64,000 bases of DNA from Muricea muricata (GCA_963855995.1 OY979716.1:87018173-87082172); one strand, 5' to 3'. Positions 21,243 to 33,329 are shown, counted from the stretch's first letter. Notes: generated by a model not told the origin, from the letters alone. Made by a program: numbers and translations.

Positions 21243-23854
21243 TTTGATTGTGTACTATAAAAATTAAGAAAATTTGTTCATATCTTTCTCCTTGGCAGTC
21301 CAAAGAGCTCTGGAAGTGATTATTTTGCCTGATTTATTTGGTTTTGTATGACCAAAAAAGGTCTTGCAGGTAATTTTCCCTTAATATTATGCAAAACACA
21401 TTTGTTATACAAAAATTTGGCGAAACAAATTATATTTCCAATGTTCCTGCCAAACATGGCTAAAGTTTCAACTACTATAATGTTCATTTTTTGCCAAAAT
21501 TTTCTTGATTTACCCTAGTTTGAAAATTCTAGGCGGACAGCTGTCCTCCCCAGTACTTTTTCAACTTTTCTTCATTTTAGCATTATGCTTAATTTAAGTA
21601 TTCAATATCTTTACAGTCTGGCACCTGACTGCCTTCAAGGTTTAATGTTGGCGAATATCAATTCGCATCTCCTTTTCTGATTCGCAATTAACACATTTAT
21701 TTGCTGAAAGCCCCCTCAAAGGAGAGAGTTGCAAGTCAATCACTGGTACATGATGTATGTGTAGTGTAAGTTAATAAACACGATAGTATGTGAAACAATT
21801 ATTGAACGAGTAGGATATGAGGAATTATTAAGGCAGAAGTTTGTGTTATCTGCCAAAGCCAAAGGCTGACACAGATAACACAAACCGAGGCCTTAATAAT
21901 TTCTCATCCTACGAGAACCGATTTCAGTAATTGTTTTATTACTTATTTGTATTTGCAAACTTTTCCTTGAAAAAGTTATTTCTATTTTAAATTTTGGCAT
22001 AAGCAGCATAAATTAGTGTGACGTAATAAGGTCGTATAACTGTTTTCAATATAGGAACAAATTACATCATAATGTCATATATGTGTTTTCAGTATTCTAT
22101 GATGATGTCATAACTCCAAATTTTGGCTACTACCGAACGGATATGACGATTTCATCCATCGCTCTTAAAGAATCAAAACTTTTGAATTGTTTTCAATAAA
22201 TAATAATAATATTTCATTCGAGTAATACCAGACTCGCACAGACTCACAAAACGTCAGCTACTAAATTAAAGAGGGGTTACAGTCCGTTCTGTGCATCGAC
22301 TCTACTCATAACAAAGGTGGGCCACCAAATATAAACATTGTCCAAATTTCGCATTTTTCGAACTCTTTTTGAATTGAAACTCTGGTTTACATTCATTTAT
22401 AAGCATAGCAAACTAGAAAAGTGTCAGATATTCATTTAGTCAGTCATATTTTACAAATATACAATTTCAAAATGTAAATAAAGCGTTTGTTTACATTACA
22501 CCAAATATTTTGACAACAAACTATTCTTATTTTAAAATTTAACTAAATCGATACAATCTACCCTATTAAGACAAACTGATTAAAAAAAACACTAACCTTT
22601 CTCGTAAAACAGAACCAATTTGTGGCTGTTTGACTCCAACACAACCAGTTGACCACGTGAAAGATGCAAAATGTTATTACCTGTTGATTCTTTCTTGATC
22701 CATCAAGATCCCGCCAAAATCCCTGACAACCTCTCTTCTCTTAATTATAAAATCAGTGACCTCCATATATATCTGGAGTGATATAAATCTGTATTTACCT
22801 CGATTAAACTTTGATAAAACCACCCTGGCCGTACTAGAAATCCCAAAAATTATTAAACGCCGCGGCGTTTATTGAAGTAAATACAGTGTGGTTCATGTTC
22901 CTATGACATGCAAAAATCATAAAGACCTTAGTGTAGGAACGCGAAGCAAGTGTACTATTTAACCCTGGGGCTCCCAGGATCGACGTTGACAGGCCAGTGT
23001 GAACGCCTGACCGGGCGTCTTGTTACATTTAATTTTGCCATGTGTTACTGAAGGTAGGGACGCTAAAATATATGTTTTGTATGCAAGCAGGCATGTAAGC
23101 ATTCCATGGATATTTATTTTGAGTATGGCTTGATAGAGGTATTTATACAGCATTGTGTCTGCAGTTTGAAGTTCTGCGGCGGTGCGGGACATAATTTGAG
23201 AGCCCGACCAACTATCTCGCAGCCGCGTCCCGGAAAGCATATAAAAAATCATTGGCGAATCTGCATGTATTAAACAGTGAACTCGAAATTTTGATATCTA
23301 AAATGATAACCTCAACCAAAAATTGAAGCTGACAAAAAAATCACGACATAAGTATTCGTCATTGTATTTGTCATTATTCGCCATTGTTCACCATATAAGG
23401 CAACTCCTTTGGCAGAGGGGGAATGAAACCAACGTCCAATTCGTGTAAACTCAACGTTTGAGGGACTGGAACTGACGTCCAATCCGCGTAAGACTGGTAC
23501 CGATGCTTCATTTTTTCCCTATTGAATGACTGAAGGTTATCATTCCAGTTATCAGATTTCGAGTTCACTGGTATTAATTTACACCATTTGAACATAGTTT
23601 ATTTCTTTATAGCCCTAGAGGCGAGTTTACACCTTTTTTATAAATACTTAAGACATATCTGGCGAGAAAAGAAAAAACACAGTCCAGTATGCAGTCCTTG
23701 TCCGTAATTGTCCAAATTTGGTGCCCCCCTCTCCCCCTTGGATGTCCAGCATGCTTTGAAAATGTATGCAATTTTTGATTTGTCATTATAATTTCACTAA
23801 TCCTTCTCAAAAACACAACTTTTTATATAACTAATATCAATATAATATCAGTGA
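21243..23854. other. No gene seen; holds one foldback repeat
   Basis: Mixed non-coding sequence. The palindrome at 21793-21937 is listed separately. The short minus-strand ORFs at 22959-23816 have no recognisable motifs and are not supported as genes. Confidence 0.4.
21793..21937. repeat. Foldback (MITE-like) palindrome
   Basis: The arms read 'AAACAATTATTGA...GTTTGTGTTATCTG' and, reversed, 'CAGATAACACAAAC...TCAGTAATTGTTTT'. They are separated by a short GC-richer centre (CCAAAGCCAAAGGCTGACA). Each arm is about 60 bases with few mismatches. Confidence 0.75.
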
Positions 23855-24051
23855 CAAAAAACACAGCCTCAAATTGTTCTTGGAAAAAACTAGTGTTACT
23901 GACAACCTCGACTGGCCAGACAAATGTGCAACGAGAACCTCTGATAATATCATATTAATATACAAATATGAGCAGAAATTTAAAATCTCATGAGCATTTT
24001 AAACATCACCGTCGCTCTGTTAAGTTTACAACTGCAACATACAGATTATCA
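23855..24051 (+). repeat. Left copy of an inverted repeat pair flanking the LINE
   Basis: This 197-bp stretch is about 80% identical by eye to the reverse complement of 26821-27010. Landmarks are 'AAACTAGTGTTA', 'ATCATATTAATAT', 'TTTAAAATCTCATGAGC' and 'GCAACATACAGAT'. The pair encloses about 2.8 kb. Confidence 0.7.
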
Positions 24052-24142
24052 TAACGTTTTATTTAGCTTGATGGCAAGCTTTCATGTTGCTTAAGTCAGC
24101 TATGCCAAACAGTAGAACTAGAAGGAGAGAAATGTTCAGTCA

Positions 24143-24347
24143 AAAAAGCATAAGGCGATTCGTCAGCATTCGTCATGGGCGCCATGTTCTTAGCCAGTGC
24201 CCTAAACAGAAGTATTTCCCCCCAGTATTAGTAGGCATTTTTTAATATTTCCGGGGGGTGACTGCCTCTGTTTAGGGCACTGACTAAGAACATGGCACCC
24301 ATGACGAATGCTGACAAATCACCAACGAATTGCCTTAACGCTTTTTC
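24143..24347. repeat. Foldback (MITE-like) palindrome
   Basis: The left arm runs from AAAAAGCATAAGGCGATTCG through 'GTGCCCTAAACAGA' and the right arm is its reverse complement, ending 'TTGCCTTAACGCTTTTT'. The arms are about 70 bases with a short centre around the C- and G-runs. Confidence 0.8.
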
Positions 24348-24545
24348 CTATCTACCTGTCTCTCTTTGTAGTATCTACTCTTTGGCTATGCCTTTTAATT
24401 TTAGTTGCCCTGAGTATTTAAGCCACATAAAAGGGAAAGAATTGAGTCAGCCCAGTTAGCCGGGCTAGCCCAGCTCATATGAACAGCCCCTAGGTCTCAC
24501 AACCTTGCACAATCATTAACCCTGTATTTATATCAATTAGTTCAA

Positions 24546-24546
<1 letters not shown>

Positions 24547-24578
<32 letters not shown>
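24547..24578. repeat. (ATT)n microsatellite, 3' tail of the LINE
   Basis: About ten ATT units on the plus strand. They sit exactly where the minus-strand LINE should end, and simple-repeat tails are usual for CR1/L2-type non-LTR elements. Confidence 0.75.
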
Positions 24579-24580
<2 letters not shown>

Positions 24581-24745
24581 ATATTTATCCAGGATACCCA
24601 CGTCACCGAAGTGATTTTCAGTGGGGTCCTGCACATCTATCTTACATGAAATTCAGATTTTATGCATGCATTATTTACATCATCAAATTTTAACAATAAT
24701 TATCTAAACATGAGTTCACAGAATGCACATGAGTTATACGGTACA

Positions 24746-24862
24746 AAACAACAAAATACAATAAACACAATACAGTACAATACAATACAATAAATACAAT
24801 ACAATACAATAATACAATATAATAGAACACAATACAATAGAACACGGTACAACACAATACAT
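24746..24862. repeat. Degenerate (CAATA)n repeat in the LINE 3' UTR
   Basis: Repeated ACAAT/ACAATACAAT units with interruptions, lying between the RT stop codon and the ATT tail. Confidence 0.75.
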
Positions 24863-24873
24863 TACTAACTGAC

Positions 24874-26580
24874 TTATCGTGTTTTCAAAAGGTTCTTAAA
24901 GTTAGATAACGAAGTTGCGTCTTTTAGTTTCTGTTCCAAGTTATTGAAATCCACTATAGCTTGATATGTTGGACGTTGTCTTCCTTTGTTAGTCTTTGCT
25001 CGTGGTAGATGCAGATTGCTACGTTGTCTTGTATTGTGATGATGGATGTCTTCATTCTTTGTTAAGTTAAAATCAAAGTCAATTAAGCCATGCATGCATT
25101 TGAAGATGAATGTGCATCGGTGATTATGCCTTCTCGTCGCCAGTGTTGACCATTTAAGTTCTTGTAACGCCTCGGTCGAAGAATATCGCGGATGTTTATC
25201 CAAAATGAGCTTTGCAGCCTTGTTCTGAAGCACTTGAAGCGAGTTCATCAATCCCAGATTGTTCTTGTCACCCCAGATCACGTCACCGTAGTCAAATAAG
25301 GGTAAAACTAGTGATGTGTATAACATACAGCGAGTGTTCAGATCTAAATAATCCTTTATTCTTCTTAATAACCCGAGTCTTTGGTTAATCTTCGACATGA
25401 TATTGTCAACATGTTCATGCCAAGTTAAATCACTCGTTAGAGTTACACCAAGATATTTAAGTGATTTTTCTTGCAATATTTTCTTAGTTTGGATACAGAT
25501 ATCTACAGTGGAAGCCAGGGTTGGTTGTTTTTTGTTAGCGAAGATCATAAATTTGGTTTTCTCGTAATTCAATGTTAGGAGGTTGTTGTTTAGCCATTGA
25601 TTGAGTGAATTCAGATCCTCGTTGATTTTATCCTGTAGTTCAGTTTCTGTTCTGGCAGTGTAGTAAATTAAAGTATCATCTGCATACAGAATTGATTTGC
25701 AGTGTTTCAAACATTGGGGCAACTCATTGATAAATATCAGGAAGAGTAGTGGCCCTAGGATACTTCCCTGAGGCACACCCACGGTTACTGGTTTTGGACT
25801 TGACGTGATGTTGTTAATGGATGTAACAGCTGTGCGTAAAGATAAGTAGGATGAAAACCAATTGATAACAGCTTCCGAAAGTCCAATGTGCTTTAATTTT
25901 CTTATTAGAAGGGTGTGATCCACTGTGTCGAAGGCTTTTCGTAAATCAATGAAAACTGCACCGGTATTTAATTTGTTTTCCATATTGTACAGAATTTCCT
26001 CCGTGACCTGGGTCAAAGCAACATTTGTGGATAAGTTCGGGCGAAAACCAAACTGCTCTGAAGTGATAAGTTTGTGTTCCTGTAGATACTTGTAGATTTG
26101 TCTATGAACAATGCGCTCCATAATTTTGCTTAAGGTAGGTAAAATAGTGATAGGTCTGTAGTTGTTTGGTGCTGTTGGGTCGTTGCATTTGAAGAGGGGA
26201 ATGATTTTTCCTCTTTTCCAAATATCAGGGAACGTTTGTAAGGCGAGCGAGGCATTGAAAATCTTCGTTAAACTGGAGGCAATGGTAGAAGCTGAATCTT
26301 TTAAGAGCTTGGCACTGATTTGGTCAAGTCCAGTTGCTTTATTAGTTTTCAGAAATGAAAGTTCTTGATGGACAAATGTTTCGTCGACTTCTTCAAATTC
26401 AAAACTGGAGGGCAAGTTAGTCAAAGGTGGATGTGGTTTAGATTGGAATGTACTCTTGATCTTATCTGCCAGTTTTGACCCAATAGACGTGAAGTACTCA
26501 TTTAGGATTGTTGCCATAGATTTTTGATCAGTGGTAATTTTATCTTCAGAGATTATACACGACGGACTTGTTTCTGACAT
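24874..26580 (-). CDS. Non-LTR retrotransposon reverse transcriptase, 5'-truncated
   Basis: A 568-codon intact minus-strand frame carries all RT boxes: 'KATGLDQISAKLLK', 'WKRGKIIPLFK', 'YRPITILPTLSKIMERI', 'FIDLRKAFDTVDH', 'GVPQGSILGPLLFLIFIN', the catalytic 'YADD' and 'KYLGVTL'. A C-terminal region of about 180 residues follows ('HNTRQRSNLHLP') as in CR1/L2-type elements. The endonuclease domain expected upstream is absent, so the copy is truncated at about 26580, as is common after incomplete reverse transcription. The tail is an A/T simple repeat. The long intact frame suggests a relatively young insertion. Confidence 0.92.
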   Translation of the reverse strand: MSETSPSCIISEDKITTDQKSMATILNEYFTSIGSKLADKIKSTFQSKPHPPLTNLPSSFEFEEVDETFVHQELSFLKTNKATGLDQISAKLLKDSASTIASSLTKIFNASLALQTFPDIWKRGKIIPLFKCNDPTAPNNYRPITILPTLSKIMERIVHRQIYKYLQEHKLITSEQFGFRPNLSTNVALTQVTEEILYNMENKLNTGAVFIDLRKAFDTVDHTLLIRKLKHIGLSEAVINWFSSYLSLRTAVTSINNITSSPKPVTVGVPQGSILGPLLFLIFINELPQCLKHCKSILYADDTLIYYTARTETELQDKINEDLNSLNQWLNNNLLTLNYEKTKFMIFANKKQPTLASTVDICIQTKKILQEKSLKYLGVTLTSDLTWHEHVDNIMSKINQRLGLLRRIKDYLDLNTRCMLYTSLVLPLFDYGDVIWGDKNNLGLMNSLQVLQNKAAKLILDKHPRYSSTEALQELKWSTLATRRHNHRCTFIFKCMHGLIDFDFNLTKNEDIHHHNTRQRSNLHLPRAKTNKGRQRPTYQAIVDFNNLEQKLKDATSLSNFKNLLKTR

Positions 26581-26662
26581 ACAGCAAAGGCAACATTATT
26601 CAGTTGCCTTTGCTGTGGTGTTACTAAGGTCGCTGGTAACACCACGGCAACGGCAACTAAAT
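26578..26662. repeat. Short palindromes at the truncated 5' end of the LINE
   Basis: ACAGCAAAGGCAAC faces GTTGCCTTTGCTGT across an 8-base loop. Next to it GTGGTGTTAC faces GTAACACCAC, followed by GGCAACGGCAAC. Two adjacent hairpins lie exactly at the truncation point. Confidence 0.65.
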
Positions 26663-26820
26663 TTGAACTAAATGTAATAGCGGAAAAAATTGTTTTCTAT
26701 TATGCCGAGTACAGTTTTAGAATTCACATAAAAAATGGGATTAATAACTGTGTAAGGTTGTAAGACCAAATTGAAAGTACTAGTTATACCAGCTTCAAAT
26801 TTAGACATTGTGTACAAGAT

Positions 26821-27010
26821 GTGATCATCTGTATGTTGCATTTGTAAACAGAGCAACAGGGATGTTTAAAACGCTCATGAGATTTTAAATTTTGCTCATA
26901 TTTGCATATTAATATGATTTTATCGGAGGTTCCCGTAGCACATTCATACGGGCAGTTGAGGTTCTCTATAACACTAGTTTTTCCCAAGGGCAATTCAAGG
27001 CTGTTTTTTT
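26821..27010 (-). repeat. Right copy of the inverted repeat pair flanking the LINE
   Basis: Reverse-complement partner of 23855-24051. Together they may be terminal inverted repeats of an old 3.16-kb element (23855-27010) that later received the LINE and a MITE, or two independent insertions in opposite orientation. Confidence 0.65.
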
Positions 27011-27120
27011 AAGCTCCCCATACTAGAATAAGCTGGTATGTGCTACTAATGATGGCAGAAGGCCTACATAGTACCTCAGTAAAGATCATTTTTTATACCA
27101 TATAATGTCAAGATTTTGTA

Positions 27121-27128
27121 TACTATTC
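27121..27128. repeat. Left target-site duplication of element A (TACTATTC)
   Basis: Perfect 8-bp match to 33618-33625. It abuts the outer end of the left terminal inverted repeat. Confidence 0.8.
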
Positions 27129-27325
27129 TACGGTGGCCCACAGCGGCAACACAGATATATATTTAATTGTAGATATTTTAATTTACTAAACTGATATATA
27201 TTTCCAATACGACATATATATCTTAGATATTACAAAAATATATTTCCAGTACAAAAATATATTTCCAGTACAAAAATTTCCAGTACAAAAATATATTTCC
27301 AGTACAAAAATATATTTCCCATTGG
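27129..27325. repeat. Left terminal inverted repeat of element A
   Basis: Reverse complement of the right end (33330-33617). It contains about five tandem 'TTTCCAGTACAAAAATATA' units. The first coding ATG (27367) lies about 40 bases further in, so the promoter probably overlaps the repeat. Confidence 0.85.
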
Positions 27326-27366
27326 GAAAGTTACAAAAAGCACATGTTGCACACATCCAGTTCAAA

Positions 27367-30300
27367 ATGGCGGAACACCAGACATCTCGATTACTAAACA
27401 AACAGTCTACCATGAATTTTTGCTCAAACTGTGCGTTTCATGTAGAAAAAAGTTACCGTTTTTGCCCAAAATGTGGTGAGGGCATAAAAACAAATGGAAT
27501 TTTAGACCATAAAAAAGAGCCTGAAACTACATCGACCGACAAAAGTTGCAGAACAAGCAAATTCACGTTGCCGAGGTTTGCTCTACCAAGTTTTGCCGCA
27601 TTCAAATCACCGAAAAAAAAAGAACGACAAAGTCTTTTTTTTGAAAAAGAGTGGGGGGCGAAACAAAAAACGAAAAGTTCAGACAAAGGAAGTTACTATT
27701 CAAGTTGGCGTATTGGATGACTTCCTGAAAATTAAACGTGGTGAAACCATTCCTTTAAAAGTTAATTCACTGGCAACACATGAAGAAATCCTTGCAGCGG
27801 CAATAAAGAAACATGGTGATTTCAATAAGCGTTTTTATATCGAAGGAAACTACCAGCTAGTTTTTAAAGATGGAACCAAAGTTAATTTTATTCCAGGGAC
27901 TGATCCTCCTGAATCTTTTGTACTTCAGCGCTATAAAGATTTATCAGGATTTGGATTTTCGTGTATAGTTTTGTAGCTTTCCCCTAACAGTCATTTCACC
28001 GACAGTGATAATGAAAGTGCAGAAGAGAATGATATCCTACCGCCAGCTACCTGGCTAACCAGTAGCAATGATTATGCAGTGGTGACTGGGCATGAAGTAG
28101 TTGAATGCACAAACAATATAGGTGGTCAAGGTAAGAGTAAACAGGCAAGTAGGTAAAAAGTAGGCAAGTATAAAAATGGATATCAATCAATGTAAAAAAA
28201 ATAGGTTAAACTTCTTGAAGAAATGTTACTGATATAGATATTGAAAACAAGTTGTGTATACTAGTCCGCAAACAAGCAGTGGTAACTTTCACCTGTTCTC
28301 TCATGAAAAATTGGTAAACTTGATGTGACTCCTGTTAGCCAATTAGATTTCACTTCAGGTCATATTGTCCAATCAAAATCACACAGGAAGTGCAGAGAAA
28401 CGGGTCAATTTTCAAGTCTTGATTAATTTTCAAGGAAACTGTTAATTTTCTATTAAATGTTATCAAACCTTAAGATTCAAATTTGATGTTTCACATATTA
28501 TTATTTTGTTTAACAGTAATGTTACCATTTTTAAATCCTTTTGTAGCAATTTCAAACGAAGTCATTGAAACAAAAGATTCCATGTAAGTCCATGATTATA
28601 ATCAGACAAAATGGTGAATGAATCACCAACTATATGTACTTGGCAGTAAGTAACATTGCTGGACAGGATTTTGTAAAAGACACCTTTTTACTTGAAAAAG
28701 TCTTAAAATTTTAAAGATGACATAAATGTGTTTTGCTAACAAATTATACTCCATGTTATTCATTTTGTCAGTATATTTCCTTTTTACACAAAGGATACCA
28801 CAGACATCTTCAGGAATTATGCACCATGACCCATGGATACTAGTTGAGAGTGATAGTAGTGATGATGAAGAAGTTGTGGGGGCATCAACCTCAAAGGACG
28901 TTGAAAGGCAATGTGAACTACTCACTAGGCTTTTTAGAGTGTGCATGCTGACTGTATTGTGCTGTCATAGTGCGGTTTATAATGACGATCTTCTAGACAG
29001 GATAGAGACTTTTAGACGTCAATCAATCATTTTTTGTTAGGGATAAAACTCCTCCTTGTGATGAAGTGTTGGATGTGGCAACTCTATTAAGAAATCACAT
29101 CACTACCACCGTGTTGCTTACCAAGACTGTTGTATTTATCATCCGGAGATCTAAGCCCTGGAAAAGCTTTATGAGGGAAATGATGCAACATAAGGTTGAT
29201 GATTCTATGGATTTTGAGGTATTTATTTCAAAATTTTCATTGTAATTGCTGCAATAAAGTCTATTTTAACAGAATTATTACAGTAAAATCAGAAGCGCGG
29301 TCAAATGTCTGCGTGCCTATGTGCAAAAACATCATTTTAAAGACTGAAATTAGCATATTTTTTGAAGCTCTAACAAAACGTGTACAGTCAGCTGAAGCAA
29401 ACTATGAGATTGAGAGTGTAAACTCAGTATAAGCTCGTCTTGATACAAAGAAAAAGCTGTGAAATTCACTACCAACAATATATCCACTAAATGCTTTACT
29501 TTTGATTATATTTGTTCGTATTGTTTTGGCAAACAATTTTCCGCCAATTCCACATACTCGCGCATGGGCGAGATCTTTGACTGAGGTTTAAAAATTGGAT
29601 TTTCTGGCTGATAAATGTAATATGTATTGCGTGTGTGTTTTAATTTAGGTGAAGTTCACAGACAGCATGCAAACTGTGGATGACCATGGACCCAAACGTG
29701 ATTTCTTGCGACTACTCAGGAACGTTCTTGTTGAATGTTGTGGCATTTTCCAGCAAACTGGGAAAGCTTGGCATATGTCTTGACACATGACGCACAAAAG
29801 TTGCAAAGCCACGAGTACCATATGGCTGGGAGAGAATTTGCAATAACGTTGATTTTTGGAGGTGATCCTCCTTGTGTTCTTTCAAAATCAATTTATAGCT
29901 ACATGACTGTTGGCTACGACAAGACAAATCCATCTGTCGAAGAAGTTCCTTATTTAATGCATAGGATGAATCTCATGAGGGTAAGTTATAAAAACACATT
30001 TTAAAAGTAAATCTCACACTCGTCAATAAATAATGATCTTTTTTATGTGCTTTTTATTAGCTCATGGGAACTGAAAGTCAAGAAGAGCTAGATGCAATAT
30101 CAGAGGAAGAATCTGTAGCTGATCTTATTCTTGATGCAGGCTATCAAAATCTGTCCTTGAAATTTGATCACGTGAAATCAGTAGTTGACAGCGTCGTCAA
30201 GCACTTAGTGATTGGAAGGTGCAGGTAATAAAATGTGTTAAGAGTGAAGAATACAAATTTGAGACATACATCCTAAAGAGTGTCGTAATTTGTATGAATT

Positions 30301-31367
30301 TTGAATTTAGGAAATATTTTTGCGTGTTGCACGAGCTGTCAGCTCAATCTACCTAGTACCTACCTATCTGTTTATGTAGAAACAAACCTGAAGAGTTTTG
30401 TCAAGGATTACAACATTACAAAATGTTGGAGCTCATCAGAGCTCACATGCTTTCATTTCTTTGCGTTTTTGTTCATGGGGAATCGATGGTGGATCCAGTG
30501 TGTGCAAATTATATCATTGATAAATTTGTACCACAATTCAGTGATGCTGGCTCGAACAGACGGGAAAAAGAGGAAGACATTTATGATTTATGGGTGTCCT
30601 TTGTCCGAATTACATCAGGTTGCTTTTTCAATATCTAATATACGTGATATTCGTTACTTCGATATTAACATTGATATGGGCTATAAAGTTTATATTTTTC
30701 AAGCATATATTTATTTTGGTTATAAAAGCTATTCAGTTTTATAGATATTGCAGAAACCAAAAATTATGTTATCATAGCATGGTGTCATCTCATGATACGC
30801 TTTCTGGTTTGGCATAAGAAATAATAATACAATTTTTGGTTTGTACTTTTTTTGGGCAGGGGTTATTTTTAATAACCCTTTGATTAAGAAAATGAAAACC
30901 TTGAGGAAATATGTCACCTTAATTAGGATTAATTATATAACCATAAGTATTTTATAGCAATTGTTCTTGAGACCAAAAAAAGTAAAAGCTGCCATATTGT
31001 TTTCGTTACTATTCACACAGGACCATTCAGATTGCAGAATAACTCAAATACGACGTCATTATTCTAGAACATAATATGTATTAACCTTTAATTCATTTTA
31101 AACTTTTTTAAACAACCAAAGGACATTTTGCGTTTTGCAAGTGGCTCCGAACTGAAACCATTACTCGGATAGGGTGTGGGCAAGTCTCCTGCACTAATGT
31201 TTATTTCGGAATATGAGGAAATGGACCCGTTACATGAATCAAAGTTACCTCAAGCAAGAACGTGTGGGCCTACCATTTTGTTACCAACTGCCTTGTACAG
31301 CGATTCCGACTTAAATGATAAGATGACAACTGGCATTGTTGGTTTACCTCAAATCTTACTTGCTTGA
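27367..31367 (+). pseudogene. HECT-domain E3 ubiquitin ligase gene of element A (multi-exon, decayed or mis-sequenced)
   Basis: The first exon (27367-28130) encodes a zinc ribbon 'CSNCAFHVEKSYRFCPKCG', a basic stretch, and a beta-rich domain beginning 'EVTIQVGVLDDFL'. Further exons by GT-AG borders are 28547-28583, 28794-29218, 29649-29981, 30061-30224, 30380-30618 and 31122-31367. They encode an acidic linker ('ESDSSDDEEVV') and a HECT fold: 'VDDHGPKRDFLRLL', 'EYHMAGREFAITLIFGGDP', 'DILRFASGSELKPLL' and the catalytic box 'LPQARTCGPTILLP' (Cys codon 31263-31265). HECT enzymes take ubiquitin on this Cys and pass it to substrates. Breaks are one-base shifts at T-runs (27635-27642, about 29027) and near 29755, and in-frame TAGs at 27974 and 31170. 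The layout recalls G2E3-like HECT proteins of cnidarians. Confidence 0.75.
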
Positions 31368-32116
31368 TAAAATTTAAAAAAACTTGCAGAAAACTTTACA
31401 CATGCAGACTCGGTCTTGGACACATTTATGTTACAAATACTAGGATGTTTACGTTTACATTTTGTTGTTCAAACAATAAAAATATAAATATCACAGTGCT
31501 AATAAAGAATAGGGGGGAGAAGCAACTTTTGCGAGTAGTAGCGTTGCCAGCCCTACGATTTAGTCTATGCGAATATCTTTGTGTTCATTGACAGTAAAAA
31601 CAATGAATTTCTATTGACTGTAAAAAACACAAGTCAAAATTTGCATAGCAGGACTAAATTGCCTGACTGGCTACATCACAACTACGTCACTTTATTAAAA
31701 TAACCCAAAACACTCGTATAAATAGACCATAATGAGGTCACCGAAGTTCTAAATACCCATTACGATGACAACAAAAGGAAAATGGCTCGCTAAAAGCTAC
31801 ACGAAAAGCCTTGCTATTTTACTTTGGACTTGCCTTAGTCGTGAACGAAGCGTTTTTACGAGGTTTTCCCGCCTAAAATTGGCCGCGGCCAATCTAAGAC
31901 GAGGCCCGAACCCTGGGCAAAAATTAGCCACGGCTTATTTTAGTTGCAAAGACATTGTATGTTTATACAAACGTTCTCGACTTATTTAAGCCGCGACCTA
32001 TTTAAGCCGCGGCTTGTTTTCGCTTGTATAAATGGCCCTATTATCCAGTTTATATTGTTTATGCACAAATGTACATGGTTATATATTTCCACCGTGTGGT
32101 TCTTGAATAATTATTC
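31368..32116. other. Convergent intergenic region of element A
   Basis: No ORF supported. It contains a GC-richer patch at about 31880-32030 with repeated TTTAAGCCGCG units and short palindromes, perhaps a small inserted repeat. Confidence 0.4.
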
Positions 32117-33301
32117 TATGTTCCGTTTGCAATTGCCATTAGAGTGAAGTACAACTGCTCGGCTTCTTGCCAATTCACTATTTGGAGTAAACCACCATTT
32201 TCAAATATGTGCTCGAAATACTCTTGTACAAGGTTTTGCTCCTCATGGAATTGTAAAAGGTTCTCTTCTACATAACTAGATGTGATCATCAGCCAGAGGC
32301 ATTGCTAGGTTCTCCACACCACCACTCTTTTCTGGAAAATAATACAACTCATCAGGTATTCCTGAGATTGTCTCGTGTTTTGAATCTCGAATCCTATGAG
32401 TATTCCATTGCTCTTTCACGTAGTCCAAGTCTTTTTGGATGACATCAGAAAAGCATAACCAAAGGCACTCGCTTTCAAGTTCATTGTGAGGGCTGAAAAT
32501 ATTTCTTTCACAGAGATCTTTAAAATAGTTGATCCACCAGGTGGAACGATTCTTTCTGAATTGAGACCACCAACTTTCAATTCTTTGATTGGTTGGCGAT
32601 GTTCCGTAAAAGTGGGCATTAGCTTGTGAACGAAACCGGCATTGCATGGCTGCCATAATGCCATTTTCTGTTCCACAATCGCTGTGCAACTTCACTGGAC
32701 AGCTGTACAATTGCACACTTTTTAGAAAAAACGAAGCAGGAATTTTGGGTCTGTTGTTGAACCGAGCAACATGTAGCCATATTATCTTTCGGCTCCATCC
32801 GTCAATACAACCATGTATTGGGAAGCCGTAGGGCTTCAGCTTATCATAGCCGTCTGTATGCCAACAGTAATTAGGACCAGGGACGCGATATGTTCTTTTC
32901 CGTAACCGTTTAGCGCACCTAGACTGACAGCCTTCGGGGTTGAGCTCCCTCAGTTGTTGTTCAACCACATGCCTCGGAATTTGTAGCCCTTGCGTTCGAA
33001 GAGCATGCCACATGGAGCGGTAGCCTCCCATATTACCGAGACCGTTCAGTAATTCTTGCATTGCTCTGTGTACATCGTTAATATCGTAGCTTGGAGATCG
33101 CCTTCGAAGACCATATTCGTTCAATCGCTTCCGCAACGTCCGTTCCGAAATAACTATACTGTGTCCTTTTCGGAGGAAATCGATAATACTTTTATACTGA
33201 AATCCTCTTGAAAAGTAGTATTCTATTAAACTTTGTTCAGTAACTTCGTCACTATCTGAGTCCGAATCTGAGAGGTGATTATTGTCTATATTGTCAGCCA
33301 T
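32117..33301 (-). CDS. rve-fold integrase/transposase of element A
   Basis: A 341-codon frame starts at an ATG at 33301, beside the right terminal repeat. The N-terminus is acidic (D/S run), followed by a helix-turn-helix-like segment 'GHSIVISERTLRKRLNEYGL'. The catalytic core has D1 in 'CWHTDGYDKLKPYGFP', a following 'GCIDGWSRKIIWL' strand, D2 in 'LHSDCGTENG' and E in 'NQRIESWWSQFRK', the DDE arrangement of rve integrases and IS3-like transposases. The listed frame stops at 32276. However, the homologous copy (37400-37837) has a longer C-terminus, and its counterpart is readable here one base out of frame to about 32117 ('LVQEYFEHIFENGGLL'). So the stop is probably a single-base lesion in a dispensable tail. 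Role: cutting and joining element ends. Confidence 0.85.
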
Positions 33302-33329
33302 GTTTTAAACATGTTAAAGAAAATATGTA

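Noticed and set aside
24547..24578. Short tandem repeat considered as a CRISPR-like or satellite array
   Set aside because: Simple ATT microsatellite at the 3' end of a LINE; no spacers.
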